This document shows positions 1 through 5,665 of a stretch of 5,665 bases of DNA, one piece after another (within the stretch, counting starts at the first letter, position 1; each line of letters starts with the position of its first letter). The notes under the pieces were generated by a model. The model was given only the letters and a program-made list of their open reading frames with translations, made no database searches and was not told the origin of the DNA. Position numbers and translations under genes: made by a program. The stretch comes from Crocinitomicaceae bacterium (GTDB lineage Bacteria; Bacteroidota; Bacteroidia; Flavobacteriales_D; Crocinitomicaceae). Location: contig JAURHO010000110.1 of NCBI GenBank assembly GCA_030833265.1, positions 1 to 5,665 of the forward strand. The letters are read 5' to 3'.

Positions 1-2510
1 AAAAGAAAGCACTTGTTGTTAGTGAAAAACGCGGTGCATTAGAAGTATTGAAGCACAGATTGACTGAAGTTGGTTTGGGGCAGTATTGTTTGGTGGCGCC
101 CAACAAAAACGAACTCAGAAATTTTTACCAACAACTTCAAACCGATTTTCAAGCGTTGCTTCATGCCACAGCAAGTCCTGCGCCAACGCAATTAATTAAG
201 TCGGCAAAAGCCCAGCAATATTGGCAAGAACGCCATGAACTTGAGCTTGAAACACAACGCTCCTTTGCTGAACTGCAAGCATTTTTTGGCGACAAACGCA
301 CGGTCAAAAATGCTCCAACTGAGCGCTGGAGACACTGGCTCGAAAATCAAGTTTATCAGCAGCAAATTCCGACCGAACTCATCGATATTTTACCGGTGCT
401 TGGCAAAACTTGGGCTGAAAAAGATGGACTTTCGCTGGAAAAAGAATGGCAAGAATGGCAAGATTTATATGATCAATTGAAAAGTAATTTTGTGCTGAAT
501 TCAACTACTGATTTAGCCGAGCTTGCCAAAAAAAGCCAGATTTGTCAGCAATTTCAAACGCAAGTTTTTCAAAAATATGCCCAACAAATATTGGCACAGC
601 AGCAGGGTCTTGAAAAAACCCTAACGCAGTTTTTGCAAAAAGAAAAGAAGCTGGCACTCCTCGAAGCAAACCTCAGCGCTTGGCGACAAATTCCGAGCAA
701 GGAAGAATGGCCATTACTGAAGGTAAAATCAGAAGAAACGGGCTTTTTCAAAAAAAGACAATGGCGCAAGCTAGCACAGCATTGGTTGCGCTTACCTGAA
801 CTTTCGCTGGGTCAATTTGAAAAAGACCTGCAGCAATATTGGCAATTGAAAGCACAAGTGCAACAAAACCTCCTGAAATTGGAAGCGCTTGGTATTGAAA
901 ATAAGCAACAAGATTTGCCTATTCTACAGCAATTACTCAAACAAATCAATTGGGTAGAACTATCTTGGTATCAGGGCTTAACTTCATCTGAACGCTTGTT
1001 ATTCGATTCAAATCAAATCAAAATATATCGCTTTGCGAGTTTGAACCGCACGTTATTTCAAACAACTAACACACCGCTTGCCGAACTCCAAAGCAACCTT
1101 TCAAATATGGTTGGGGCTTTGGTATCGAATTTAACTAAGCTTCAAAAAATACCTTTTGAACTTTGGATATCGTTAAGGCAAGACGCTGAAGTAGCGGAAG
1201 TTTTAAAAGACGAATTTTGGGCCTATTTGCGCACAAATTACCCTTTGTTGTATCAATTTGATCACCAAATGTTCAAGCGTGAAATTGAGTCTACACTCGA
1301 ACAAAAACAAGAAGCGCAGCAACAGTTTCAAAAAGAGGTGGGACAGCGACAAATTGCCAAATTTCAAGAACTCGAAAATTTGCTCACCGCACCTGTTCGA
1401 AAGCTCAATGAAGAACAAAAAACGGCTCGTCTGAACCTCCGCAAAGGAAAGTCTTTACTGGTTAAGGAAATGGCCAAAACACGTCAATTTACTTCGCTTA
1501 GAACGCTGCTCGAAGGCCCTGCTGCACCATGGCTTTTAGCGATTTATCCTGTTTGGCTCCTGAGCCCCACATTAGTGGCAACTAGTTTGCCTATGCAGCG
1601 CTCCTTATTTGAATTCGGACTTTTTGATGAAGCGAGTCAGCTGCCTTTGAGCCATGCAATTGGCGCCCTTCAACGCGTAGAAACCGCCCTCATTGCCGGA
1701 GACCCCGAACAGATGAGGCCAAGTTCGTATTTCTCGGCCCAAGCTGACGGTGTCATTGACCTTTTGCATCAGGCTGCCTTTCATTTGCCAAGACAATTAT
1801 TGCGCTATCATTACAGAAGCGAGCATCCTAGCCTCATTGCCTTCTCAAATCAGCATTTTTATAAAAATGAACTGAAAACCTGGCCTTCCACCAGCACCGC
1901 TGATATCGCTATTTTTCAACATTACGTTGCGAATGGGCAATACCTAGATCGACAAAATATTAATGAGGCCAAAGCGTTGGCAAAAGACCTCAGTAAACGC
2001 CTGAAAGAACATGATAAAATCGGCATAGTGGCTTTTTCTGCGCAACAATTGCAATGTATTCATGCGCAACTTTCCACAAAAGACCAAGCGCTTTTAGAGG
2101 ACAAGATCAATGAAAGACAAGCATTTTTCTTGGCGCTCGAGCAAATTCAAGGTGAAGAATGCGATCATTTACTCATCAGCTTTGGTTTTGGGAAGAATGA
2201 AAATAACGAATTCAACCTGCGTTTTGGCCCGATGAACCAAGCGCAAGGCAGCAAAAGACTTAATGTCTTATTAACGCGTGCTAGAAAATCGTTGCACTTT
2301 TATTGCTCAGTAAAGGCAGCTGATTTCCCTTCAAAAAGAAGCGAAAATGTTGCCCTGATTTACCAATGGTTTTTGTTTCTAGAAGACCCTCAGTTACAAA
2401 CCTCAAGCCACGACCCGCATGAGATTTTGGCTAGTGCTCGTGATTTTGACACTTTTTTGCATGGTTATCGGGTGCTGAAGCAGCGTCAGCATTTACCGAA
2501 TCGCGTTTAG
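1..2510 (+). CDS. Superfamily 1 DNA/RNA helicase, AAA_11/AAA_12 type (5' end outside window)
   Basis: Predicted ATP-dependent nucleic-acid helicase of the Upf1-like SF1 group. The frame stays open to the window edge: the codons from position 3 read KKALVVSEKRGALEVL, matching the strand after Walker A and motif Ia in this family. The TTG at 48 is therefore not the start, and Walker A should lie roughly 50-60 nt upstream of the window. Numbering visible residues from position 3 (835 in all), I see motif II FDEASQ (541-546), motif III GDPEQMRPS (566-574), RYHYRS followed by HPSLIAFSN (from 601), GIVAFS (674-679), QIQGEECD (714-721) and motif VI RLNVLLTRAR (752-761). About 500 residues between motifs Ia and II are Gln/Lys/Glu-rich and helical, with a likely coiled coil near 425-495. 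Only about 70 residues follow motif VI, so no extra nuclease domain is visible at the C-terminus. Motifs III and V carry unusual residues. The biological role is unknown; repair, RNA metabolism or defence are all possible. Confidence 0.9.
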   Translation, partial: KKALVVSEKRGALEVLKHRLTEVGLGQYCLVAPNKNELRNFYQQLQTDFQALLHATASPAPTQLIKSAKAQQYWQERHELELETQRSFAELQAFFGDKRTVKNAPTERWRHWLENQVYQQQIPTELIDILPVLGKTWAEKDGLSLEKEWQEWQDLYDQLKSNFVLNSTTDLAELAKKSQICQQFQTQVFQKYAQQILAQQQGLEKTLTQFLQKEKKLALLEANLSAWRQIPSKEEWPLLKVKSEETGFFKKRQWRKLAQHWLRLPELSLGQFEKDLQQYWQLKAQVQQNLLKLEALGIENKQQDLPILQQLLKQINWVELSWYQGLTSSERLLFDSNQIKIYRFASLNRTLFQTTNTPLAELQSNLSNMVGALVSNLTKLQKIPFELWISLRQDAEVAEVLKDEFWAYLRTNYPLLYQFDHQMFKREIESTLEQKQEAQQQFQKEVGQRQIAKFQELENLLTAPVRKLNEEQKTARLNLRKGKSLLVKEMAKTRQFTSLRTLLEGPAAPWLLAIYPVWLLSPTLVATSLPMQRSLFEFGLFDEASQLPLSHAIGALQRVETALIAGDPEQMRPSSYFSAQADGVIDLLHQAAFHLPRQLLRYHYRSEHPSLIAFSNQHFYKNELKTWPSTSTADIAIFQHYVANGQYLDRQNINEAKALAKDLSKRLKEHDKIGIVAFSAQQLQCIHAQLSTKDQALLEDKINERQAFFLALEQIQGEECDHLLISFGFGKNENNEFNLRFGPMNQAQGSKRLNVLLTRARKSLHFYCSVKAADFPSKRSENVALIYQWFLFLEDPQLQTSSHDPHEILASARDFDTFLHGYRVLKQRQHLPNRV

Positions 2511-2736
2511 GAACCGGATCGTAGCCGAAACCACCTCTCGGATGGCAACTTGATATGCGCTTAAGACCTAAATAAGTGCCTTTGATTGGGCCCCAAATTT
2601 GAATGGCTTCAATCATGTAAGAAGAACACGTGGGTGTGTAGCGACAAGTTGCCGGAAACAACGGCGAAATAAAGAGCTGATAAATTCTTACCAACACAAT
2701 GAGCGGAAATCCGAGCCACTTTTTTAAGATGCGCAT
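2431..2736 (-). CDS. yidD: Membrane protein insertion efficiency factor YidD
   Basis: Small membrane-associated protein that assists YidC-dependent insertion of inner-membrane proteins. With the ATG at 2736 it has 101 residues. It opens with a basic/hydrophobic segment (about 1-25), then shows the family signature: RIYQLFISPLFPATCRYTP (17-35), PTCSSY (35-40), a GxxKGxxLxxKRIxxCHP stretch (about 49-66) and GYDPVP ending at 76. The family's three conserved Cys are present (31, 37, 64); the residue after CHP is Arg where Trp is common. A TTG at 2790 in the same frame would add 18 residues, but YidD proteins normally start only a short way before the RxYQ motif, so I prefer the ATG. No Shine-Dalgarno precedes either start. 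Residues 77-101 (KRDSVNADA...) lie entirely antisense to the helicase 3' end and are not conserved family sequence. The gene is not beside rnpA or yidC here. Confidence 0.93.
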   Translation of the reverse strand: MRILKKWLGFPLIVLVRIYQLFISPLFPATCRYTPTCSSYMIEAIQIWGPIKGTYLGLKRISSCHPRGGFGYDPVPKRDSVNADAASAPDNHAKKCQNHEH

Positions 2737-2824
2737 AGGTAAAATTAAGCATTTCAACAGTGCGGTGTGTAAAGACAATTGTTGTAACAAAAATTGACCT
2801 TGGAGTTATTTGTATTTTTAAATC
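2737..2824. promoter_or_regulatory. Divergent intergenic region between yidD and the SLT gene
   Basis: This 88-bp AT-rich gap is the only non-coding stretch of any size in the window and must hold the promoters of both divergent genes, unless yidD starts at the TTG at 2790. I see partial matches to the Bacteroidota -7 element TAnnTTTG: TATTTTTA at 2813-2820 on the plus strand and TAATTTTA just before the yidD ATG on the minus strand. Both lie within a few bases of the start codons and lack a properly spaced TTG -33 element, so neither is a firm call. A short perfect palindrome, ACAATTGT, sits at 2775-2782. No terminator or riboswitch-like structure was recognised. Confidence 0.35.
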
Positions 2825-3781
2825 ATGAAATTTAATACGCTGCTCTCCACGCTTATTTTAGCACTCTCTTTTCAACACTTTTTTGCACAGCCCCTCGGCA
2901 ATTGGGAGGCGGATAAAATCAATGTGTATCAAACGCATGGGGTACACACCATCATGCACGCCGAAGCACTTTTCGAAGACCGCTGGGATCAGCTTCCGCA
3001 AGCACAGTTCTGGAAAAAAATCATGCTCTTGGCCCCAGATTCTTGTTTGGTCAATGTAGCAGCGACGCGTCAGGTTTTAGCAAAGATGTCGAATAGAGAC
3101 TGGAACCGGCAAACCGAAGCGCAAAAAGATAGCACGCGCCAAGCCTTGAGAGTTGCCTATGGTTTGCCTTCTACAGAAAGAATTTATGTCACGACCGGAA
3201 AAAATGACTTTTATAAGTTCAATGAAGTCTATCCGAGTTTGTCAAGAGGCGTTGCGGCATTTGAACGTTACGGTGTTGACCCTTGGTATGCCCAAGCCAT
3301 TTTGTTAATTGAAAGCCCAGCGCAAATGCGCAAATCTTCTACAGGCGCATATGGCGCATTTCAATTGATGCCAGGCGTTGCGAGGTCTCAGGGTTTAATT
3401 GTAAATAGCGAAACAGATGAACGCAAAGATTTTGAGCGCTCGGCTTATGGCGCGGCCCAACTCATTCGCAAAATTTGCATCCCTGAAGCCAAGAAAATTC
3501 TAGCTGCCCATCAAATCACTTACAACGAATCTGACTTATGGTTTCGCCTATTTGTACTGCACGTTTACCATGCTGGTGCGATGAACGTAGCTGCGGTAGT
3601 GAATAAAATTCAACCCACCGAAGGTTCGCAAGAACTCATTAAAGCGATGTGGCAAAATTCAGCAGCTGGTTTTGGCAATAACTCTCAAAATTACACGCAA
3701 TTGGCTTTAGCTGCCCAATTGATTTTGCACGACATGGTTTATCAAAATTGTACGGAAATCAAACCTTGTGTGGGTCGATAG
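2825..3781 (+). CDS. Exported lytic transglycosylase-like protein (SLT domain)
   Basis: Predicted secreted or periplasmic peptidoglycan lytic transglycosylase, cleaving the MurNAc-GlcNAc bond, of 318 residues. Residues 1-21 form a signal peptide (K2, hydrophobic 6-20, probable cut A21/Q22); no lipobox Cys follows, so it is not an evident lipoprotein. The SLT domain spans about 145-305: catalytic-type Glu163 in LLIESPAQ, then GAYGAFQLMP (174-183) and YHAGAMN (248-254), equivalent to the usual ES, GAxGxxQxMP and YNxG motifs. Between the signal peptide and the SLT domain lie about 120 residues (WKKIMLLAPDSC, ERIYVTTGKNDFY) matching no domain I can name, though the arrangement resembles SLT proteins common in Bacteroidota. 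Cys are at 74, 218, 309 and 315, perhaps forming disulfides. The ATG at 2825 is chosen because it gives the signal peptide directly; no Shine-Dalgarno is present. Its last six or so codons overlap the menC 3' end on the other strand. Confidence 0.85.
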   Translation: MKFNTLLSTLILALSFQHFFAQPLGNWEADKINVYQTHGVHTIMHAEALFEDRWDQLPQAQFWKKIMLLAPDSCLVNVAATRQVLAKMSNRDWNRQTEAQKDSTRQALRVAYGLPSTERIYVTTGKNDFYKFNEVYPSLSRGVAAFERYGVDPWYAQAILLIESPAQMRKSSTGAYGAFQLMPGVARSQGLIVNSETDERKDFERSAYGAAQLIRKICIPEAKKILAAHQITYNESDLWFRLFVLHVYHAGAMNVAAVVNKIQPTEGSQELIKAMWQNSAAGFGNNSQNYTQLALAAQLILHDMVYQNCTEIKPCVGR

Positions 3782-4835
3782 TCCAGTGCATTTGACCTTG
3801 ATCAATCTTTAAATTTGCTTCAAAATTATTGGTGTATAACGCTCCGGTGCCAAAGCCCTGTGCGAGTGTCAACGGATAGCAAGCGCCAAATTGCACAATA
3901 GCATTGAGCCCGATTGAACTTTCTAAGGCGCTCGTGAGCCACCATTCAATGCCCAAACTTGCTGCAATTTCAATCCATTCTTTGGTGCCAGTAAAACCAC
4001 CGTGTAAACTTGGTTTTAAAATGATGTATTGCGGCTTGATCGCCGTAAGCAAAGCCATCCGATCTTGATACGTATTGACGCCGATTAATTCCTCATCGAG
4101 GGCAATGGGCACGATATTTTCCCGACACAAACGGGCCATTTCTTGTGCCTGCCCAGCTTCAATAGGCTGCTCAATACTATGAACATTTAAAGCTTTCAAT
4201 TCAGCTAGAATTTCTGTGGCTCTGTGTGCTGAAAAAGCACCATTGGCATCAACCCTTATGGTGATTTCTTGCGCAGAAAAATGCTGGCGAATTTCTTGAA
4301 TCAGGGCCAACTCTTCTTCCCAAGCAATAGCACCAATTTTAAGCTTGACAACCTTGAAACCTCGCGCAATTTTTTGCTGAATTTGCTCGCGCATATTGAC
4401 TTGCGTGTCCATCCAAACTAAACCATTAATTGGGATAGAATGTTGGCCTTTCGTAAAAGGCGTCTCCCAAAGAATTGGGTATTGTTTGGCTTGCAAACCC
4501 ATAACTAATATTTCCAGTCCGAAAATAAATGATGGATAGGCTTGCCATTCTGCGATAAATGCTAACCATGATTCTGAAGCCATAAAATTCGGCCTAACCC
4601 AAAGAGCAAGCGAATTTAATGCTTCAGACAGGAAACTTTCTAATTGTGCTACGTATTGCGCTTCATCTTGAAATTCTGGAGACAAACCTGGTATGATCGG
4701 GAATTCAGTCTCGATTTGGCGGCCATTAGTTGTTGTGTATGTAAAAATCCAGGAGGGTTTGCTATGCAGCACCCCGCGACTTGTGCCTGCCGGTTTTTTA
4801 AAATTCAGGCGGTGCAAACGCAATTGATCAAGCAT
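3759..4835 (-). CDS. menC: o-Succinylbenzoate synthase (MenC), enolase superfamily
   Basis: Dehydrates SHCHC to o-succinylbenzoate in menaquinone biosynthesis; cytoplasmic. The 358 residues show an N-terminal capping domain (about 1-125) and an enolase-superfamily barrel. Visible catalytic elements are KLK (164-166, Lys166 as base), metal ligands Asp196 (RVDANG), Glu222 (IEQP) and Asp247 (ALDEE), and Lys274 in ILKPSLHGGF as the second catalytic lysine. TSALESSIGLNAIVQF (301-316) is typical of Bacteroidota MenC as I recall it. Related dipeptide epimerases share this chemistry, but the LHGGF and SALESSIGLN signatures favour MenC. The ATG at 4835 overlaps the rlmH stop by 8 nt, which suggests translational coupling and supports this start. 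It is the last gene of the apparent mrp-nifU-rlmH-menC operon, and its final codons overlap the SLT gene antisense. No other menaquinone gene is in the window. Confidence 0.92.
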   Translation of the reverse strand: MLDQLRLHRLNFKKPAGTSRGVLHSKPSWIFTYTTTNGRQIETEFPIIPGLSPEFQDEAQYVAQLESFLSEALNSLALWVRPNFMASESWLAFIAEWQAYPSFIFGLEILVMGLQAKQYPILWETPFTKGQHSIPINGLVWMDTQVNMREQIQQKIARGFKVVKLKIGAIAWEEELALIQEIRQHFSAQEITIRVDANGAFSAHRATEILAELKALNVHSIEQPIEAGQAQEMARLCRENIVPIALDEELIGVNTYQDRMALLTAIKPQYIILKPSLHGGFTGTKEWIEIAASLGIEWWLTSALESSIGLNAIVQFGACYPLTLAQGFGTGALYTNNFEANLKIDQGQMHWTIDPHKV

Positions 4836-5301
4836 GATGATACGGCTCTCCTTTTAATATACTGTAGGCCCGATAGAGCTGCTCGAGAAAAATCATTCGG
4901 ACCATCTGGTGCGAAAAAGTCATTTTGGAGAGGGCTAATTTGTAGTCGGCGCGTTGGTAAACCGCCTCACTGAAGCCATAGGCACCGCCAATAACAAAGA
5001 CAAATGGGCCTGCATGCTGGAGTTGTTTTTTATCAATCCAGGATGCCAGTTCTTCAGAACTAAAATGCTGCCCATTTTCATCGAGGAGCACCACAAAATC
5101 TTGTGGCTGCAATTTTTCAAGTAAAAGTTGCCCTTCCTTTTCTTTGATTTGGGCTTTACTTAAAGCTTTTGGATTTTTGACGTCGGGAAGTTCGAGTCTT
5201 TCAAATTGGCAGTAATGAATGAGTCTGCTTTGGTAACGCTGCTCACCGACCTTGAGGTCGTCGAAAGCTGTTTTGCCAATGACCACAAACTTGACCTTCA
5301 T
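4828..5301 (-). CDS. rlmH: 23S rRNA (pseudouridine1915-N3)-methyltransferase RlmH
   Basis: SPOUT-class methyltransferase that uses SAM to methylate pseudouridine 1915 in helix 69 of 23S rRNA, on assembled ribosomes. Its 157 residues are the family's normal length. Visible landmarks are the N-terminal strand MKVKFVVIGK, LLDENG (72-77), the SAM-binding knot loop FVIGGAYGF (102-110), SKMTFSHQMVR (125-135) and the C-terminal EQLYRAYSILKGEPYHH (140-156), the most conserved part of the family. It ends HHA, while many relatives end in another His or a basic residue. The ATG at 5301 lies 2 nt after the stop of the NifU-domain gene and the TGA overlaps the menC start, so it is very likely cotranscribed with both. 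No Shine-Dalgarno is apparent. Confidence 0.97.
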   Translation of the reverse strand: MKVKFVVIGKTAFDDLKVGEQRYQSRLIHYCQFERLELPDVKNPKALSKAQIKEKEGQLLLEKLQPQDFVVLLDENGQHFSSEELASWIDKKQLQHAGPFVFVIGGAYGFSEAVYQRADYKLALSKMTFSHQMVRMIFLEQLYRAYSILKGEPYHHA

Positions 5302-5303
5302 GT

Positions 5304-5540
5304 TTATACCGCTTCGACACCTTTTAGTTCTGGCGCCGCAAGTTTGAGCGCTTCCTCGAGGCCTCCTTTGATGGTCATTTGCGACATCGAGCAGTCACTA
5401 CAAGAACCCAACAAACGCACTTGAACAACGGCGTCATCGGTAATGTCAACCAATTCCATATCGCCGCCATCAGCGTGCATAAATGGTCTGAGTTGATCTA
5501 GTGCCTCGAGCACTTTTGCGCGTAATTGTGCTTTCTCCAT
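5304..5540 (-). CDS. NifU-domain Fe-S cluster scaffold/carrier protein
   Basis: Small protein consisting of a single NifU C-terminal-type domain, which assembles or carries Fe-S clusters for transfer to apo-proteins in the cytoplasm. It has 78 residues from the ATG at 5540. Key features are HADGGDMELV (22-31), VRLLGSCSDCSMSQMTIKGGLEEAL with the cluster-ligand pair Cys47 and Cys50 (CxxC), and an acidic/helical end. A TTG one codon upstream (5543) is in frame, but the ATG is preferred. It lacks the IscU-like and ferredoxin domains of full-length NifU, as expected for stand-alone Nfu-type proteins. It follows mrp by 4 nt and precedes rlmH by 2 nt. The neighbourhood of the P-loop Fe-S carrier Mrp supports a role in Fe-S delivery, although its client proteins cannot be inferred. 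Confidence 0.95.
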   Translation of the reverse strand: MEKAQLRAKVLEALDQLRPFMHADGGDMELVDITDDAVVQVRLLGSCSDCSMSQMTIKGGLEEALKLAAPELKGVEAV

Positions 5541-5544
5541 CAAA

Positions 5545-5665
5545 TTAAGCTTTTGGCGTTGCAGCGTCTAGGCGCTGTAATTCGAGCTCAAAGTTATGAA
5601 CTAATTCATCAAATGCCTGTGTTGTCGGTGTATTTTGCTGAAAAACAGCTGGTCTGCCTGCATCT
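5545..5665 (-). CDS. mrp: Mrp/ApbC-family P-loop ATPase, C-terminal end only (5' end outside window)
   Basis: Read leftwards from the window edge, an open frame encodes 39 residues beginning DAGRPAVFQQNTPTTQAFDELV and ending TPKA before a TAA at 5547-5545. This resembles the end of Mrp/ApbC/NBP35 proteins, where a (D/E)xGxP segment is followed by a short linker and a helix with AFxEL. Mrp proteins bind and transfer Fe-S clusters and have ATPase activity. The Walker A, Walker B and CxxC motifs would all lie beyond the window, so the identification rests on the tail motif plus the immediate downstream NifU-domain gene, a pairing I recall from Bacteroidota genomes. The following ATG is 4 nt after the stop. 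Confidence 0.75.
   Translation of the reverse strand, partial: DAGRPAVFQQNTPTTQAFDELVHNFELELQRLDAATPKA

Larger units (their letters stand above)
3759..5665 (-). other. Apparent operon mrp-nifU domain-rlmH-menC
   Basis: Four consecutive minus-strand genes are separated by 4 nt, 2 nt and an 8-nt overlap, which leaves no room for promoters or terminators between them. A single transcript beginning upstream of mrp, outside the window, is the simplest reading. Internal promoters inside the coding regions cannot be excluded. No intrinsic terminator hairpin with a T-run was recognised after the menC stop; transcription probably runs into the antisense of the SLT gene before ending. Confidence 0.75.

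Noticed and set aside
235..480. Open frame of 81 codons inside the helicase on the same strand
   Set aside because: It is an out-of-frame reading of the helicase insert with no recognisable domain or ribosome binding site.
1605..1796. Open frame of 63 codons antisense to helicase motifs II and III
   Set aside because: The opposite strand encodes conserved helicase motifs, which fully explains the sequence here.
1..2510. Helicase as part of a defence system
   Set aside because: Helicases of this broad group occur in defence islands, but the visible neighbours are yidD, an SLT protein and housekeeping genes. No nuclease, methyltransferase or other effector is visible; the upstream side cannot be seen.
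2779..2820. Sigma-factor promoter built from TTG (2782-2784) or TTGACC (2794-2799) with TATTTTTA (2813-2820)
   Set aside because: Spacings of 28 and 13 bases do not fit either the Bacteroidota or the sigma-70 layout, and the downstream box nearly touches the start codon.
3776..3832. Possible bidirectional terminator after menC and the SLT gene (GCATTTGA ... AAATTTGC, with TTGATCAA between)
   Set aside because: The arms pair imperfectly, are AT-rich, and lack a GC stem followed by a T-run; it also lies within the menC coding region.
4644..4973. Open frame of 109 codons on the plus strand
   Set aside because: It lies antisense across the menC start and the rlmH 3' end, both strongly supported genes, and its translation resembles no protein family.
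5206..5424. Open frame of 72 codons on the plus strand
   Set aside because: It is antisense to rlmH and the NifU-domain gene, whose motifs are clear; it is a shadow of their codon structure.

Overview
The window looks like ordinary, tightly packed chromosome of a member of the Bacteroidota, probably Flavobacteriales or a relative. The evidence is moderate-to-low GC, an almost complete lack of Shine-Dalgarno sequences, and the protein types present: a Bacteroidota-style o-succinylbenzoate synthase, a secreted SLT protein of a kind typical for the phylum, and an Mrp + NifU-domain pair. The taxonomic call comes from remembered family resemblance, not a search. No insertion sequence, integrase, tRNA, rRNA, CRISPR array or defence cassette is visible.

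Layout. From the left edge to 2510 (+) lies a large superfamily 1 helicase of the AAA_11/AAA_12 type. It is cut by the window edge, so its Walker A part is missing. It converges on yidD (2736-2431, -) and the two coding regions overlap tail to tail by 80 bp. An 88-bp gap (2737-2824) separates yidD from the divergent gene for an exported lytic-transglycosylase-like protein (2825-3781, +). That gene in turn overlaps the 3' end of menC by 23 bp. From the right edge to 3759, four minus-strand genes are packed as an apparent operon: mrp (only its 3' end is visible), a NifU-domain protein, rlmH and menC. The junctions are 4 nt, 2 nt and an 8-nt overlap.

How the genes fit together. Mrp and the NifU-domain protein are a plausible Fe-S cluster carrier/scaffold pair. 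RlmH modifies 23S rRNA, and MenC makes the aromatic precursor of menaquinone, so this operon is housekeeping. YidD and the SLT protein act at the cell envelope, in membrane protein insertion and peptidoglycan remodelling. The helicase belongs to a family with both housekeeping and defence-associated members, and nothing next to it here points to defence.

I found no convincing new biological system. The points most worth a second look are the two antisense 3' overlaps, the unusual residues in helicase motifs III and V, the long coiled-coil-rich insert of the helicase, and the uncharacterised N-terminal region of the SLT protein.
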